Shown here: piece by piece, positions 17,246 to 26,863 of the stretch
How the letters are laid out: each line of letters starts with the position of its first letter
How positions within the stretch are numbered: the stretch's first letter is position 1
DNA from: Tritrichomonas foetus
Lineage: Eukaryota; Parabasalia; Tritrichomonadida; Tritrichomonadidae
NCBI GenBank assembly: GCA_001839685.1
Contig: MLAK01001126.1
Location: forward strand, 12,311-50,828
Direction: 5' to 3'
Length of the DNA stretch: 38,518 nt
The notes under the pieces: generated by a model
What the model saw: the letters and a program-made list of their open reading frames with translations, nothing else
Told to the model about the DNA's origin: nothing
The model's database searches: none
Made by a program: the position numbers and the translations under genes

Positions 17246-20200
17246 TCAAATTCGCGATAAAGACCTTCCCATCACAGAAGGTTTAATAATAGTTCCTGGT
17301 ACTTTTGTAACACTTCTTAATGTTGGAGGAGGAGGTTGAGTTGTTCTTTCCATATAACTTTTCACATCGCGAGCTTTCTTTTCTTTTCTTGATTCAATTT
17401 CTTCTATTTGGGCTTTAAGAAGTTGATTACTATGCTTTAATTGCGCATTTTCGTCGAAAATAGCTTGAATACTTAATTCCTTTTCCATTCTTTCATCAAA
17501 TCCTTTATCATTTTTCAAAGTCATGATCATTTCTGATCTTTCTGCTCGAGTTTTCAAAACTTCATTTCTGAGTCTTTCAACTTCTTTCATTGGCTTTCGA
17601 ACTGCATCTTCAATGCTTTTATCAAGTTCATCGGATTCAATTCTAAGTTTATCAAGTTCAGATTGCCTTGACTGAAGTTTTTCAAGAAGATCATCAATAT
17701 TAACATCGCCAACTTTTTTCAATGACGAAATTTGCTCCTTCAAAGTTTCAATTGTTTTTAGATTCTTTGCTTTCCAATGAACAAGTTGACTATTATTCAT
17801 TTTTTCATTTTCAAGTTGTTGCTTCAGTTTTTCAACTTCAATTTCTGTATCTGTGAGCCGTTTACGGCTTTCATCAAGTTGTTTAATCATAGTTGCTTCT
17901 TGTGTTTCATATTGAAGTTTGTTTGACCAAAGTGTTGCATTTGCTTGTCTTCTATCATTTTCCACAGCAATAAGTCGCTTTTTGAAGTACCTTGTCACAG
18001 ATACTTTAACTAAGCAGCGAATTATTCTTAGTGTGAGAACTTTCTTTTTCGTGAATTCATTTTCTTCTCGTATATTTTTAAGCATTTCTTCATTTTTAGA
18101 ATCTAACTTAGAATCTTTATCATCATCGTTGTTAGGAGCTGGATTTAAAGCAAGTTTAACAAGTTGTGCTTTTTTAATTTTTTCCATTACACCTTCGTAA
18201 ACGTTTTGCTTTATGCCCGAAAACATTGATTTTTTAACATCAATTTCTTTATTAATATCATCGATTAAATGATCAAAATAAACCGTTAATGACTCTGCTA
18301 TTTCATTATCTCGATCAACTCGGCTCTGATTAAGTTTATGAAGTTGATCATTTAATGAATTCAGTTCAAATATTTGATCAGAAAACTTGGTTGCAATTTC
18401 AGCAGCCGCTTGACAATCAAATCGATTATGAATATATTTCATTAAACGTTCAATTAGTTCTCCAGATTCATAATTTTTCTTTAATTCAAACGCCATGGTT
18501 GCAATGTATTGTTTCCATGTCATATTCATATCAGATAAAGATCCTTTATAGAAAATTTCTAAAGCTGTAGTTAATTTATGGCAATTTTCTTCAAATCCAT
18601 CACCATCAAAAATTGTTGAATAAGTATTGTCATGATTTCTTCTTTCTAATGTACAAGCATCTAAGGCATTTGCAACAAAGTCAACAAATTTAACATGACT
18701 GTATTTATTTTCTTGGTTAAATTGTCGATCAGCATGACGCGGTTCAATTAAGAATAATTGATTACTAACTGGAGCTTTCAAAACATTATCGTTTGCCAAG
18801 AAATCAGGTTTAAATGGAAGTGATGATTTTTCATTCAGTGTTGAGAAATCATTTGAAAATCGATTTATACTAGATTGAATGGTTTTAATTTGATTTGATA
18901 ATAATAAAGTATCAATTTGATATCTCATTTGCTCATAGTAAGCCTCATGAAGTTTGGTAATTGGAGGTGGATCAGTATGAAGGGGCTCATCACGTGGAAC
19001 TAAAATTGAATAAGCTTCATTAACTATTGATTTATTCCACATTGGTGTTCCTTCAATATAAATTTCTTGATTCATTAATAAAACAGAAGATTTAGGATTA
19101 ATTTCAGTTTCATTAACACGATAAAGTAAGAGAAACATAGCAAATTTCATATGAATTAATGAAATTGAATTCTTTAAGAAATCAAGCAAAGCAGGAAGAA
19201 CTTGAAAAGTATCCATAAATGGATTATGTCTCATAGCTACATTTGCTTCTTCAATCATTTTATCAGTCAATAAAAATGTTAGCATAATTTCGTTTCTATC
19301 TATCTCATTTACACTTGATAGAAATTCTGTTTGATATCGTTGAACATACCTTCGATTAGTCATTAAACTGTTATCAAAATCATCATGAATTTCAAGCCAG
19401 AAATGCTTGATTGTATCACCAAAAGAAAAGTCAGAAACCCCAGAAATTCTAATTTTTTGGTCTTTTTCCTCACTTGGCATACGCTTGGCTTCAACATTCA
19501 GTGAAACGAAGAATGATTCATATGCAGTTAAAATTGTATATTCAAATCTATAGAAAAAGAAAGCCAATCTATCACCAATATAATTTGCAGACACATCAAT
19601 TTCTCGTGCACTAGGAAGCCTCTGAAATTCATTATATAGTTTCTGGAAAACGCCCGTTTCAAGTGGAAATTGATTTTCGGAAAGTGATTCAAAAACTTGA
19701 CTGGCTTTCATTGTCATTGATGATTCAAATCTTAACAATGATAATAATTGATAACGATAAACTACATATTGAAGTGTTGGTTTTAAAACAATACTTTGTC
19801 GTTGTTGTGGAGCAGATTGCATCATTCTAAAGCATTCAACCCATGTTGGAACATAGAAAAACTTTTCGAATCGTCCAGCTTCATTAACCAAACATGTTGT
19901 TGGATCAGGACCAAGTTGGAATGTATCAACAAATGAGTTTGATAAAAGAATTTGTCTTTCTAAATTTGTAATATGAGCAATTTCACTTCGATACATAAAA
20001 CATGAGAAGGAATCTAGCATTTCATTAATGTACATTTCAACCAATTCATCATGGTTTATAATTCGTGATTTATATTGAGTTGCTAAAAATGATCTTGTTC
20101 TCATTTTCAGAGTTTTAATCGGAACAGAAAAAATTGCCTTATCTTCATAAGCAATTTGGTTATCTCGGTATATAGCAGTGGAAACGGTGAACATTTGTGC

Positions 20201-22798
20201 AGCCAAAAAGTTTTTGAAAAATGATTGGTTTTGTTCATCTGATTGATCATCTTTTCCTTCAACTTCAGTGTTATCTGCTTCAGTTAAGAAAAGTGTGTTC
20301 TTTTCCTTTTCTTTACGTTCATCTAAATCGAAAAATTCTACGAAAAAGTCAGAATCCAAAAGATGAGAATTATATCGAACAGCAACTTCAAGAATAGCAT
20401 TTTGAAGTTTTTGGAAACGAACAATCTCATTTAACTTATCATAATTTCCAATAAAAATTATATCTTTGATTGTTGATTGTGAAGAAAAATTAATTGAAAT
20501 TGCTTCTAGTTCTGAAAAAGCAAAATCAATGATCTTATCATTTGATGAAGTACTTTGCATATCATCAAGTTGCTTTTTAGCATTATCCTTAAATGACGAC
20601 AATAAGACAGACCTTTCACTAATTCCTAATATATCGCATTGTGTGAAATATGCTGCTTGAAGTTGGTTGGTTCGAATAATACTTTTTTGCAAAGTCCAAG
20701 TTATTTTTGCAAATTTCCTAGCAGATAGAAGAAATCGTAATTTTCTACCTTCTTTCATATTCCCCATTAATGAAGCAATTGCGCTCAAATTATTTACATA
20801 AGGTGAAGTTAGCAAAGAATTAACAGAATCAGAAAGTAAAAAGTGGAAGTTATCAGATGGTCGATCAAAAGGGAAATATCCATGCTGTATAGTTTCAGTA
20901 AGCAAAGAAGAAATTTCTTTTAACACTGCAATTTCTAAATATTGACCAAATTTAGTCAATCTAATATCTGCTTTTTCACCCAAATCAGAAACAACACGCG
21001 GAATCAAATCTAAAAATTTATAAATTCCAGTTAATGACTTATAAACTTCAAAAGGCGAAATTGGAACAGATTCGTCATAAATTCTTTTATTTTCAGCATT
21101 CAGACATAACGGACGATCAAAAACTTCGAGGAAATCTGGAATCTGCGTAGAAGCTTGTCTTTCATGATGAACTTGAAGATTAATTAAAGTTCTTAAAACA
21201 TCAGCACGGCGTTCAATTAACTCTATTGCAGTTTCATAAGGAACATCAAACGATTTATAAATTGGTAAGTTCAAAATTGGAACTGCATGAATTGCTTCAT
21301 GAATTTTTCGAATAAGATTAGAATCTTTACCATGATCCAGTGCTTCAAGAAGTGCTTGAACCACTTTTCGTTTCGCATTAAGAAATCTGAATTCATACTG
21401 TAGTAGTTTTTCTAAAATGGCTTCACGATCAGGATTTTGATTTGGATCAGAATCAAGTCTAGATAAATAATAAGAACCAACTGCAACAATTCTATCTTTT
21501 AATTCTTCATAAAAGTTATAAGCAGATTGAAAAATAAAAGGACCATTTTCATCAGAAATTTCAATAAGAGCAATGATTGAAGGGGAATGACCGATTTTTA
21601 ATTTAGATGCACCATGTTTTCCAGTAAGCCTATATTTTACATATTCAAAATAATTCAAAAGTGACAAAATTGCACAGCTCAAAAATTTTATATGAATAAA
21701 TCTTAATTCAAGCCATGCTGAAATTTTATGAAGTGGCAATAATTTTTTGTTTTTCTCATAGTTGACAGATTGTCCTTTAACTTGATTACCAACAGATGTA
21801 TTATAATATTGACTAATTTCTCTAATTTGAACACTAATTTCGAATTCTCGAATTGTTACAATTTGATTTAAAGTTGAAGATAATCGAAAATCGTGTGGAG
21901 CTTGAGCAATAACTGTTCGTTGAGTCAATTCATCAACACCAGGATGAAGTATGACGCTTGGAATGTGAATTGATTTTTGTGGAAATTCAAATGTATTTAA
22001 ATTTGGAAACATACTCTCGAAAGTTTTATTGGCATGATAAACAAATTGTTGTCCATCATCTGAGTCTAAATCTGGTTTTATATTAAACCTCTTAGCAAGT
22101 CGAATTAACTCTTTATCAAGTGGAGGTTCATCAACAATTTGAACAGGAATTGGCACTTGCGAAGTATCCTGTAAAAATCTTTTTTGAGTATCTTCAAATA
22201 ATGTTTGAAATATTTTTTTTCTTCTAGTCATTGGAAAAAGTGAAATTGACTCTAAGTAAGCACAAAACATTGCTTTTCGCCGTTTGGCCATAAAATAATA
22301 TGTTAGCTCCAAAAAAAGATCGTTTGCATTGAATGTCATCAAAGTTTGTGCAGATAAACGTTCTAAACCCTCTTCGCATAAAGCTAAATGATGGGAAACT
22401 GCATCCATAAAAAGTGAATATTCATTCTGATTTTTCAAAGCCATTTCCGGAGTATTTATTCTTGATGAAACAATTTTAGTTAATTGTTTTACTCTTTTTG
22501 TTTCCTTTTTAAAGAATTTTATTAAGAATTTCCTTTGATCGCATGGAAATCGAATATTTTCTTTGGGACCTGATAAAAGCTGTTCTGAAAAAGTTATCGG
22601 TTTTGGTATACTTAATGGTTTCTCAAACTGTCTGGCAAACTCTGAGCGGAATTCGCGATATTCTAGCATTGTCGTGATTGCAGGTATTTTATTCGAAGCG
22701 ATGGCAATTTCAGTTGGAGTAAGAGCAGCAATTTTTGTTTCAATAAGGTTTCGTTGTTTTTGAATAAGTTGTTCAAGGGTCTGCTCTGTGATTTCCAT
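17246..22798 (-). CDS. Giant 1850-residue helical protein, possibly CCDC162-like
   Basis: The largest gene in the window, one frame of 1850 codons. Residues 1-1450 are mostly helical and probably folded. The N-terminal 250 residues contain many basic pairs (MTRRKKIFQTLFEDTQKRF). Residues about 1460-1800 are strongly coiled-coil (for example ESRKRLTDTEIEVEKLKQQL), ending with a Pro run (QPPPPTLRSV) and a basic tail (GRSLSRI). Size and layout recall the long CCDC162/DUF4549 proteins present in ciliated eukaryotes, which would suit a multi-flagellate cell, but this is a shape-and-memory call with low certainty. ATG 22798 is supported by MEITEQTLEQLIQKQ. TAACCG lies 83 bases upstream (22881-22886), and minus-strand TTTGTCAAAAAAAG could be the initiator. 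Stop TGA. Confidence 0.85.
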   Translation of the reverse strand: MEITEQTLEQLIQKQRNLIETKIAALTPTEIAIASNKIPAITTMLEYREFRSEFARQFEKPLSIPKPITFSEQLLSGPKENIRFPCDQRKFLIKFFKKETKRVKQLTKIVSSRINTPEMALKNQNEYSLFMDAVSHHLALCEEGLERLSAQTLMTFNANDLFLELTYYFMAKRRKAMFCAYLESISLFPMTRRKKIFQTLFEDTQKRFLQDTSQVPIPVQIVDEPPLDKELIRLAKRFNIKPDLDSDDGQQFVYHANKTFESMFPNLNTFEFPQKSIHIPSVILHPGVDELTQRTVIAQAPHDFRLSSTLNQIVTIREFEISVQIREISQYYNTSVGNQVKGQSVNYEKNKKLLPLHKISAWLELRFIHIKFLSCAILSLLNYFEYVKYRLTGKHGASKLKIGHSPSIIALIEISDENGPFIFQSAYNFYEELKDRIVAVGSYYLSRLDSDPNQNPDREAILEKLLQYEFRFLNAKRKVVQALLEALDHGKDSNLIRKIHEAIHAVPILNLPIYKSFDVPYETAIELIERRADVLRTLINLQVHHERQASTQIPDFLEVFDRPLCLNAENKRIYDESVPISPFEVYKSLTGIYKFLDLIPRVVSDLGEKADIRLTKFGQYLEIAVLKEISSLLTETIQHGYFPFDRPSDNFHFLLSDSVNSLLTSPYVNNLSAIASLMGNMKEGRKLRFLLSARKFAKITWTLQKSIIRTNQLQAAYFTQCDILGISERSVLLSSFKDNAKKQLDDMQSTSSNDKIIDFAFSELEAISINFSSQSTIKDIIFIGNYDKLNEIVRFQKLQNAILEVAVRYNSHLLDSDFFVEFFDLDERKEKEKNTLFLTEADNTEVEGKDDQSDEQNQSFFKNFLAAQMFTVSTAIYRDNQIAYEDKAIFSVPIKTLKMRTRSFLATQYKSRIINHDELVEMYINEMLDSFSCFMYRSEIAHITNLERQILLSNSFVDTFQLGPDPTTCLVNEAGRFEKFFYVPTWVECFRMMQSAPQQRQSIVLKPTLQYVVYRYQLLSLLRFESSMTMKASQVFESLSENQFPLETGVFQKLYNEFQRLPSAREIDVSANYIGDRLAFFFYRFEYTILTAYESFFVSLNVEAKRMPSEEKDQKIRISGVSDFSFGDTIKHFWLEIHDDFDNSLMTNRRYVQRYQTEFLSSVNEIDRNEIMLTFLLTDKMIEEANVAMRHNPFMDTFQVLPALLDFLKNSISLIHMKFAMFLLLYRVNETEINPKSSVLLMNQEIYIEGTPMWNKSIVNEAYSILVPRDEPLHTDPPPITKLHEAYYEQMRYQIDTLLLSNQIKTIQSSINRFSNDFSTLNEKSSLPFKPDFLANDNVLKAPVSNQLFLIEPRHADRQFNQENKYSHVKFVDFVANALDACTLERRNHDNTYSTIFDGDGFEENCHKLTTALEIFYKGSLSDMNMTWKQYIATMAFELKKNYESGELIERLMKYIHNRFDCQAAAEIATKFSDQIFELNSLNDQLHKLNQSRVDRDNEIAESLTVYFDHLIDDINKEIDVKKSMFSGIKQNVYEGVMEKIKKAQLVKLALNPAPNNDDDKDSKLDSKNEEMLKNIREENEFTKKKVLTLRIIRCLVKVSVTRYFKKRLIAVENDRRQANATLWSNKLQYETQEATMIKQLDESRKRLTDTEIEVEKLKQQLENEKMNNSQLVHWKAKNLKTIETLKEQISSLKKVGDVNIDDLLEKLQSRQSELDKLRIESDELDKSIEDAVRKPMKEVERLRNEVLKTRAERSEMIMTLKNDKGFDERMEKELSIQAIFDENAQLKHSNQLLKAQIEEIESRKEKKARDVKSYMERTTQPPPPTLRSVTKVPGTIIKPSVMGRSLSRI

Positions 22799-23087
22799 GA
22801 AATTTTTGGATAACGAACTTTTTTTGACAAATAGTGGTTATAATTAAATGAATGGTTTACACGAATCACTATTTAACCTATAACCGTTTCGTGAACGTCA
22901 AATATTGTACCTATTAAGAAACGTCCTTTTTGGCTTTGTTCAACTAAATTAAACCACCAAATTATTAAAACATTATTTACAATAATTATTAGAATTCTAA
23001 AATAATATTGAATCAATATTCAATTTTATAGGAAAAAGATATAATGTCAATGCTAGTTATTGTTTTAGAACAACAGTATTATATTAA
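22799..23087. promoter_or_regulatory. Upstream region of the 1850-residue gene
   Basis: TAACCG (Myb-type YAACNG) at 22881-22886 lies within a short cluster that also holds TTTAACC. The rest is AT-rich. The 3' flank of the small orphan gene shares this region. Confidence 0.3.
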
Positions 23088-23378
23088 TCATTGTTTTGAT
23101 TCAATGCATCTGTCCATATTCGTTTGTATTTCTTTTTGACTAAGAGGTTTCTTTTCAATGGGCTTTAATTGAACTCCTTTTATCACTCGAAATGATGTTG
23201 TGACCTGAGGAACATCACATTTATCGCACTTTTCTACATTTGGTAAATTCTGAATTAAGAAAGTAGTGATTGGAGATGACAACAAAAAAGCTTTAGTCCC
23301 AGAAATTGGTGTTACTTTCCCATTCATTAAATATTCTACAATGAATTTCACATTTTTGGAAATACAAAAATTTGGCAT
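23088..23378 (-). CDS. Small orphan protein with a CxxC motif
   Basis: 96 residues, balanced composition, no low complexity. Features are a beta-rich first half (VKFIVEYLMNGKVTPISGTK), a CDKC motif (about residues 51-54) that could bind metal or form a disulfide, and a Lys/Pro-rich tail. The balanced amino-acid mix in an AT-rich region, its place between two real genes and its divergent partner at 23710 favour a real gene. The family is not recognised. Stop TGA. Confidence 0.5.
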   Translation of the reverse strand: MPNFCISKNVKFIVEYLMNGKVTPISGTKAFLLSSPITTFLIQNLPNVEKCDKCDVPQVTTSFRVIKGVQLKPIEKKPLSQKEIQTNMDRCIESKQ

Positions 23379-23709
23379 GTGTTCTCCGAGATATTTTGAA
23401 TCAAAATAAATTAGGCATCAAAGAAGTTGTTCTTTTTCTCGATAATTCCATATTTGGTGTGTATCATTAATTTAATATTTGATTTGATTTGCCCGGATTT
23501 CTTTAGAAAACTCTTCTCAAAATTTTTTTTCTTCAAACAGTACATAATCTCAGTGTTTCGATAAATGAAACCCTATTTAATCTTAGGGAGTTCTCCCAAA
23601 ATTTCTATGGTTTATATTGATTCAATTTTACTTCCTAAAGGAAGTAATTTTTTGGCGCCAATACACTTTTGTTGATTCAAATAAACGGTCTCTGCATTCA
23701 CAGATTAAA
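23379..23709. promoter_or_regulatory. Divergent promoter region
   Basis: 331 bases between the orphan gene (-) and the Tudor-like gene (+). GCATTCACAGATTAAA precedes the plus-strand ATG, giving a TCA initiator about 11 bases upstream. A frame upstream of 23710 lacks any ATG and is taken as leader. Confidence 0.35.
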
Positions 23710-25224
23710 ATGGCTTCTACGCAGTTCGAAAAAATCCGAGGATATCAATTTAAAGAAGGAGATGAAGTTTACTATATCGACAAAAATCGCATCGACATAT
23801 TTCAAGCCACAATCAAAGAAATAACAGAAAAAGGAATTCTTGTTGTTCTCGACGACCTCAATTCAAAGACTAAGAAAGCATCGCCAAAAAGACTTTTACT
23901 CAGAACAGCCAAAAACAATACCATATACGAAAAACAAGAAGCCGAGAGAAAGAAAGAGAAATCGAAGAAAAAGAAAACCGCTAGGACCAAAAATCCAAAG
24001 AAAAATATTGATAAAGACGATAACGATAGTAATGACGATAACGATAACGAAAATGAAAATGACAATCCAAAACATAAGAAAAGAGAGCGAAAGCTAAAGA
24101 AGCCAATATTTGATAAACAATTAATCGTTAAAACTGCTTGGCAGAAAGGAATTCATAATCCTCAACAATTTAAAAAATTTATCAAGAAAAATATGTCGTC
24201 TGTTTATGATGAGTATGAACGTTATTTCAAGATGATGAATCTTTCTGAAAATCCAATTTTTTCATTTGGTGGAGATTTGACTGATAGTGAAGTGAAAAAA
24301 TTTTGGAATGTCTCTAAAGTGCAGTGGCAGAAAATGTTTGGTGATTCAGATGTTGTTGACGTGTCTGAATTTGTCAGAAAAACTGCAAATTTATGTAAAT
24401 TGCCAAAACAGACTGAATCTAATGCAAAAGAAACTTTGCAATTCTTTTTCAGTCCAGATGAAATTGAAAATGTTTCATTTTCACAGTTTTGTGCATTTCT
24501 AGCGTTATTTGGTCCATCTGATTCTGTTTTCAGGAAAATTCGAGATATTTTTGGACTCTCTGAAGATATCAAAAATTGCTTCGAATATCCTGAACCAGCT
24601 GAATTCACCGATGAAAGTATTGAAACAGAAATGAATGGATTTTCTGTTTTTGTCGGAACTGAAAGCGAAAGATATGTCTTTAATAATCCCTGCGTGCCAT
24701 ATGGAAAGACTTATTTGATAGATGAAACAGGAAAAATGTTTGACACATGGAATGACTTCTTCACAGAAAATCCTCTTTCCGCAAATCAATCAAAAATCAC
24801 CAAAAACAAAAAGACAACCAAGAAAGTCAATGAAAAAGCCTCTCAAAAAGAAACCAAAAAATCTAATAAAACTAAAGATAAAGACAGTTCTCATGAAAAT
24901 CCAAAAGAAAAAGAAGAAGAAGAAAGTAAAAATAGTTCAGATAATAAAGAAAATGACGAAGAGTTAAATAAAGCAGAAATTAATGAAAAAGAGAAAGAGA
25001 AAGAAGAAATTGATAGTGATGCAAGTTTGAGTGCTCCTGATTCTATGGAAGAAGAAGGTGAAGAAAATATTGAAGCTAAAGAAAATGAAGTTAAACAATC
25101 AATTGAACAAATCATTCAAGAAAATGAAGATACTCAAGTAGAAGATACCCAAAATACAGACCAGATTGAAGAAATCCAAATTCCACAAGGTGACAAACCA
25201 GACAATGCATCTTCACTCGAATAA
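23710..25224 (+). CDS. Tudor-like N-terminus plus EF-hand/SH2-like core, charged tails
   Basis: 504 residues from the first in-frame ATG (MASTQFEKIRGY). Residues about 8-60 read like a Tudor/chromo barrel (EGDEVYYIDKNRIDIFQATI, then VVLDDLNSKTKKASPKRLLL), a fold that often reads chromatin marks. Residues 65-130 are Lys/Asp/Asn-rich and disordered. Residues about 130-335 are folded. A helical part ends in FSQFCAFLALFGPSDSVFRKI, like the EF-hand/linker before the SH2 domain in Cbl and STAT-type proteins. A stretch NGFSVFVGTESERYVF then lines up with the SH2 core, but the FLVR arginine is replaced. The C-terminal 160 residues are Lys/Glu/Ser-rich. A chromatin-linked adaptor is plausible. The SH2 comparison is tentative and would predict loss of phosphotyrosine binding. 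Confidence 0.6.
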   Translation: MASTQFEKIRGYQFKEGDEVYYIDKNRIDIFQATIKEITEKGILVVLDDLNSKTKKASPKRLLLRTAKNNTIYEKQEAERKKEKSKKKKTARTKNPKKNIDKDDNDSNDDNDNENENDNPKHKKRERKLKKPIFDKQLIVKTAWQKGIHNPQQFKKFIKKNMSSVYDEYERYFKMMNLSENPIFSFGGDLTDSEVKKFWNVSKVQWQKMFGDSDVVDVSEFVRKTANLCKLPKQTESNAKETLQFFFSPDEIENVSFSQFCAFLALFGPSDSVFRKIRDIFGLSEDIKNCFEYPEPAEFTDESIETEMNGFSVFVGTESERYVFNNPCVPYGKTYLIDETGKMFDTWNDFFTENPLSANQSKITKNKKTTKKVNEKASQKETKKSNKTKDKDSSHENPKEKEEEESKNSSDNKENDEELNKAEINEKEKEKEEIDSDASLSAPDSMEEEGEENIEAKENEVKQSIEQIIQENEDTQVEDTQNTDQIEEIQIPQGDKPDNASSLE

Positions 25225-25913
25225 TCGTCCAGAAACGATTTTTATTTTATTCTATTTTATTTTTTTATAAAAATGATAGTAAAAGTATTTTTCTGTTGTT
25301 CTATTGAAACAGTTTTTCGTCATAACTTTTGATTATTTGATCAATTATCTCACTCCATTCAAGATTCCTCAACTATCATGATTCATCAATCGACATGAAT
25401 CAAATCTTGATTTTCACAAAAAATTATTTTATTTAGATAGGAATTGATTTTATTGAGATTAGTATTGATTTTATTGAGATTNNNNNNNNNNNNNNNNNNN
25501 NNNNNNNNNNNNNNNNNNNNNNNNNNNNNNNNNNNNNNNNNNNNNNNNNNNNNNNNNNNNNNNNNNNNNNNNNNNNNNNNNNNNNNNNNNNNNNNNNNNN
25601 NNNNNNNNNNNNNNNNNNNNNNNNNNNNNNNNNNNNNNNNNNNNNNNNNNNNNNNNNNNNNNNNNNNNNNNNNNNNNNNNNNNNNNNNNNNNNNNNNNNN
25701 NNNNNNNNNNNNNNNNNNNNNNNNNNNNNNNNNNNNNATTGAGATTAGAATTGATTTAATTGAGATTAGAATTGATTTTATTGAGATTAGAATTGATTTT
25801 ATTGTGATAGGAAATGATTTTTTTTTATCGATAAAAAGAGGATAACAAGAAACAAAAATGAGATGAAACAAAAAAACAATTTACTTACATGAAAAAAACA
25901 AAACAAAAACAAA
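25225..25913. other. Convergent intergenic region with minisatellite and gap
   Basis: Between the stop codons of two converging genes. It is occupied mainly by a 21-bp minisatellite around a 256-bp run of N. No gene; the apparent long open frames across it arise from the repeat and from unknown bases. Confidence 0.8.
25441..25815. repeat. 21-bp minisatellite interrupted by an assembly gap
   Basis: Copies of the 21-bp unit (ATTGATTTTATTGAGATTAG plus one variable base) lie on both sides of N bases 25482-25737: about two at 25441-25481 and about three at 25738-25815. Because 21 is a multiple of three and the unit has no stop in one frame on each strand, it reads as an open repeating heptapeptide (IEIRIDF-like) on both strands. 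Copy number in the gap is unknown; the N length may be arbitrary. Confidence 0.92.
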
Positions 25914-26567
25914 TCATAACGGCGGAGCTGGTGGCATGAAGAAGGCGATATCAAACACACCTTCTTTTGGAATACTCTGTGTCTGCAATTTCTTTTTCGT
26001 TCGCCTTATTCGCCCCCTCATCGCGCGCAAAGCTTGAACCTCATGCGGATTATACTTGACGTGCCCAGCCTGCATTTTGGTTTCTGATAGCATTGGTGTT
26101 GGAAGCTTAAGAAGCACTTCACCGTGAAATCCAGGATAAACGTTTGCGGTTGGTACCTCAGAAATTGCTTCGACATCATTTTGCGTGAGCTCATGCATTC
26201 TTCCAAAATTGTTGATTGCTGTTTTGGGCCTGCTTCCGGTTTCGTTAATGTTTCTAAGAGGCTGATTGATTGAATTAAACGTACTACTGAAATGAGATGT
26301 GTGATTTGACGGATTTGGTAGACTCCGTGAAGTAATTGGAACAGTAACCGTATGTGATAAGTTTGAAGCATTTTTTGCTTTCAGCGGAACGTTCTTTTCG
26401 TTGTTTGGCGTATTGTGGAGAAGTAAAACTGGAGATGACGTCATATTTGTGGCCGTTTGTGAGAAAACATATCCACTTGTGTCTTGTGATGTGAGATTCA
26501 TCGGTCTGCGCTTTTTCATTGATGAGGCGAGAAGTCGATCGAAAACATTTGGTGAAGAGTTTTTCAT
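25914..26567 (-). CDS. Disordered basic protein, family unknown
   Basis: 217 residues, rich in Asn, Ser, Thr, Pro and Lys and largely disordered. Residues about 130-160 (NDVEAISEVPTANVYPGFHG) look more ordered and may be a short linear-motif region. A basic helix follows (VQALRAMRGRIRRTKKKLQ), then a hydrophobic end with IAFFMPPAPPL. The early KKRRP could be a nuclear signal. Its codon and base use are GC-richer than the flanks, typical of a real gene. No family is recognised. Stop TGA. Confidence 0.6.
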   Translation of the reverse strand: MKNSSPNVFDRLLASSMKKRRPMNLTSQDTSGYVFSQTATNMTSSPVLLLHNTPNNEKNVPLKAKNASNLSHTVTVPITSRSLPNPSNHTSHFSSTFNSINQPLRNINETGSRPKTAINNFGRMHELTQNDVEAISEVPTANVYPGFHGEVLLKLPTPMLSETKMQAGHVKYNPHEVQALRAMRGRIRRTKKKLQTQSIPKEGVFDIAFFMPPAPPL

Positions 26568-26863
26568 TTTAATACGTTATTTTTTCAATTTATTCATTCA
26601 AAAAGAATCTGATTCAAAGAAAAGTGAGGAATAATATATTCAAAAAGTTGGCATGATTTTGTGATTTTATCGAGAGTTTATCTTGAAAACAATTATTTAA
26701 ATTTTATATTAAACTTCATCAAATTAGATAACATTTATTATGGTTTCATATATGTGAAATACTGAAAATATAACCTGGTTAATCGAATAATATGGTTGAA
26801 TATAAATAATGAGTGTAATGAGATTTAAACCCAAGCATACACTTTACAGCATTTTTGTTTACT
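26568..26863. other. Intergenic, nothing recognised
   Basis: AT-rich region between the 5' end of the disordered protein gene and the 3' end of the ankyrin array. No initiator or gene call beyond the short leader. Confidence 0.45.

Noticed and set aside
18355..18570. Small plus-strand frames inside the 1850-residue gene (also at 17919, 20466, 22563)
   Set aside because: Shadows of the minus-strand coding sequence.
23617..23709. Extra 31 codons before the Tudor-like protein
   Set aside because: They begin with TTG, not ATG, and cover the initiator-like sequence.
25386..25871. Long frames on both strands across the N gap
   Set aside because: They exist only because unknown bases and a stop-free 21-bp repeat were read through.
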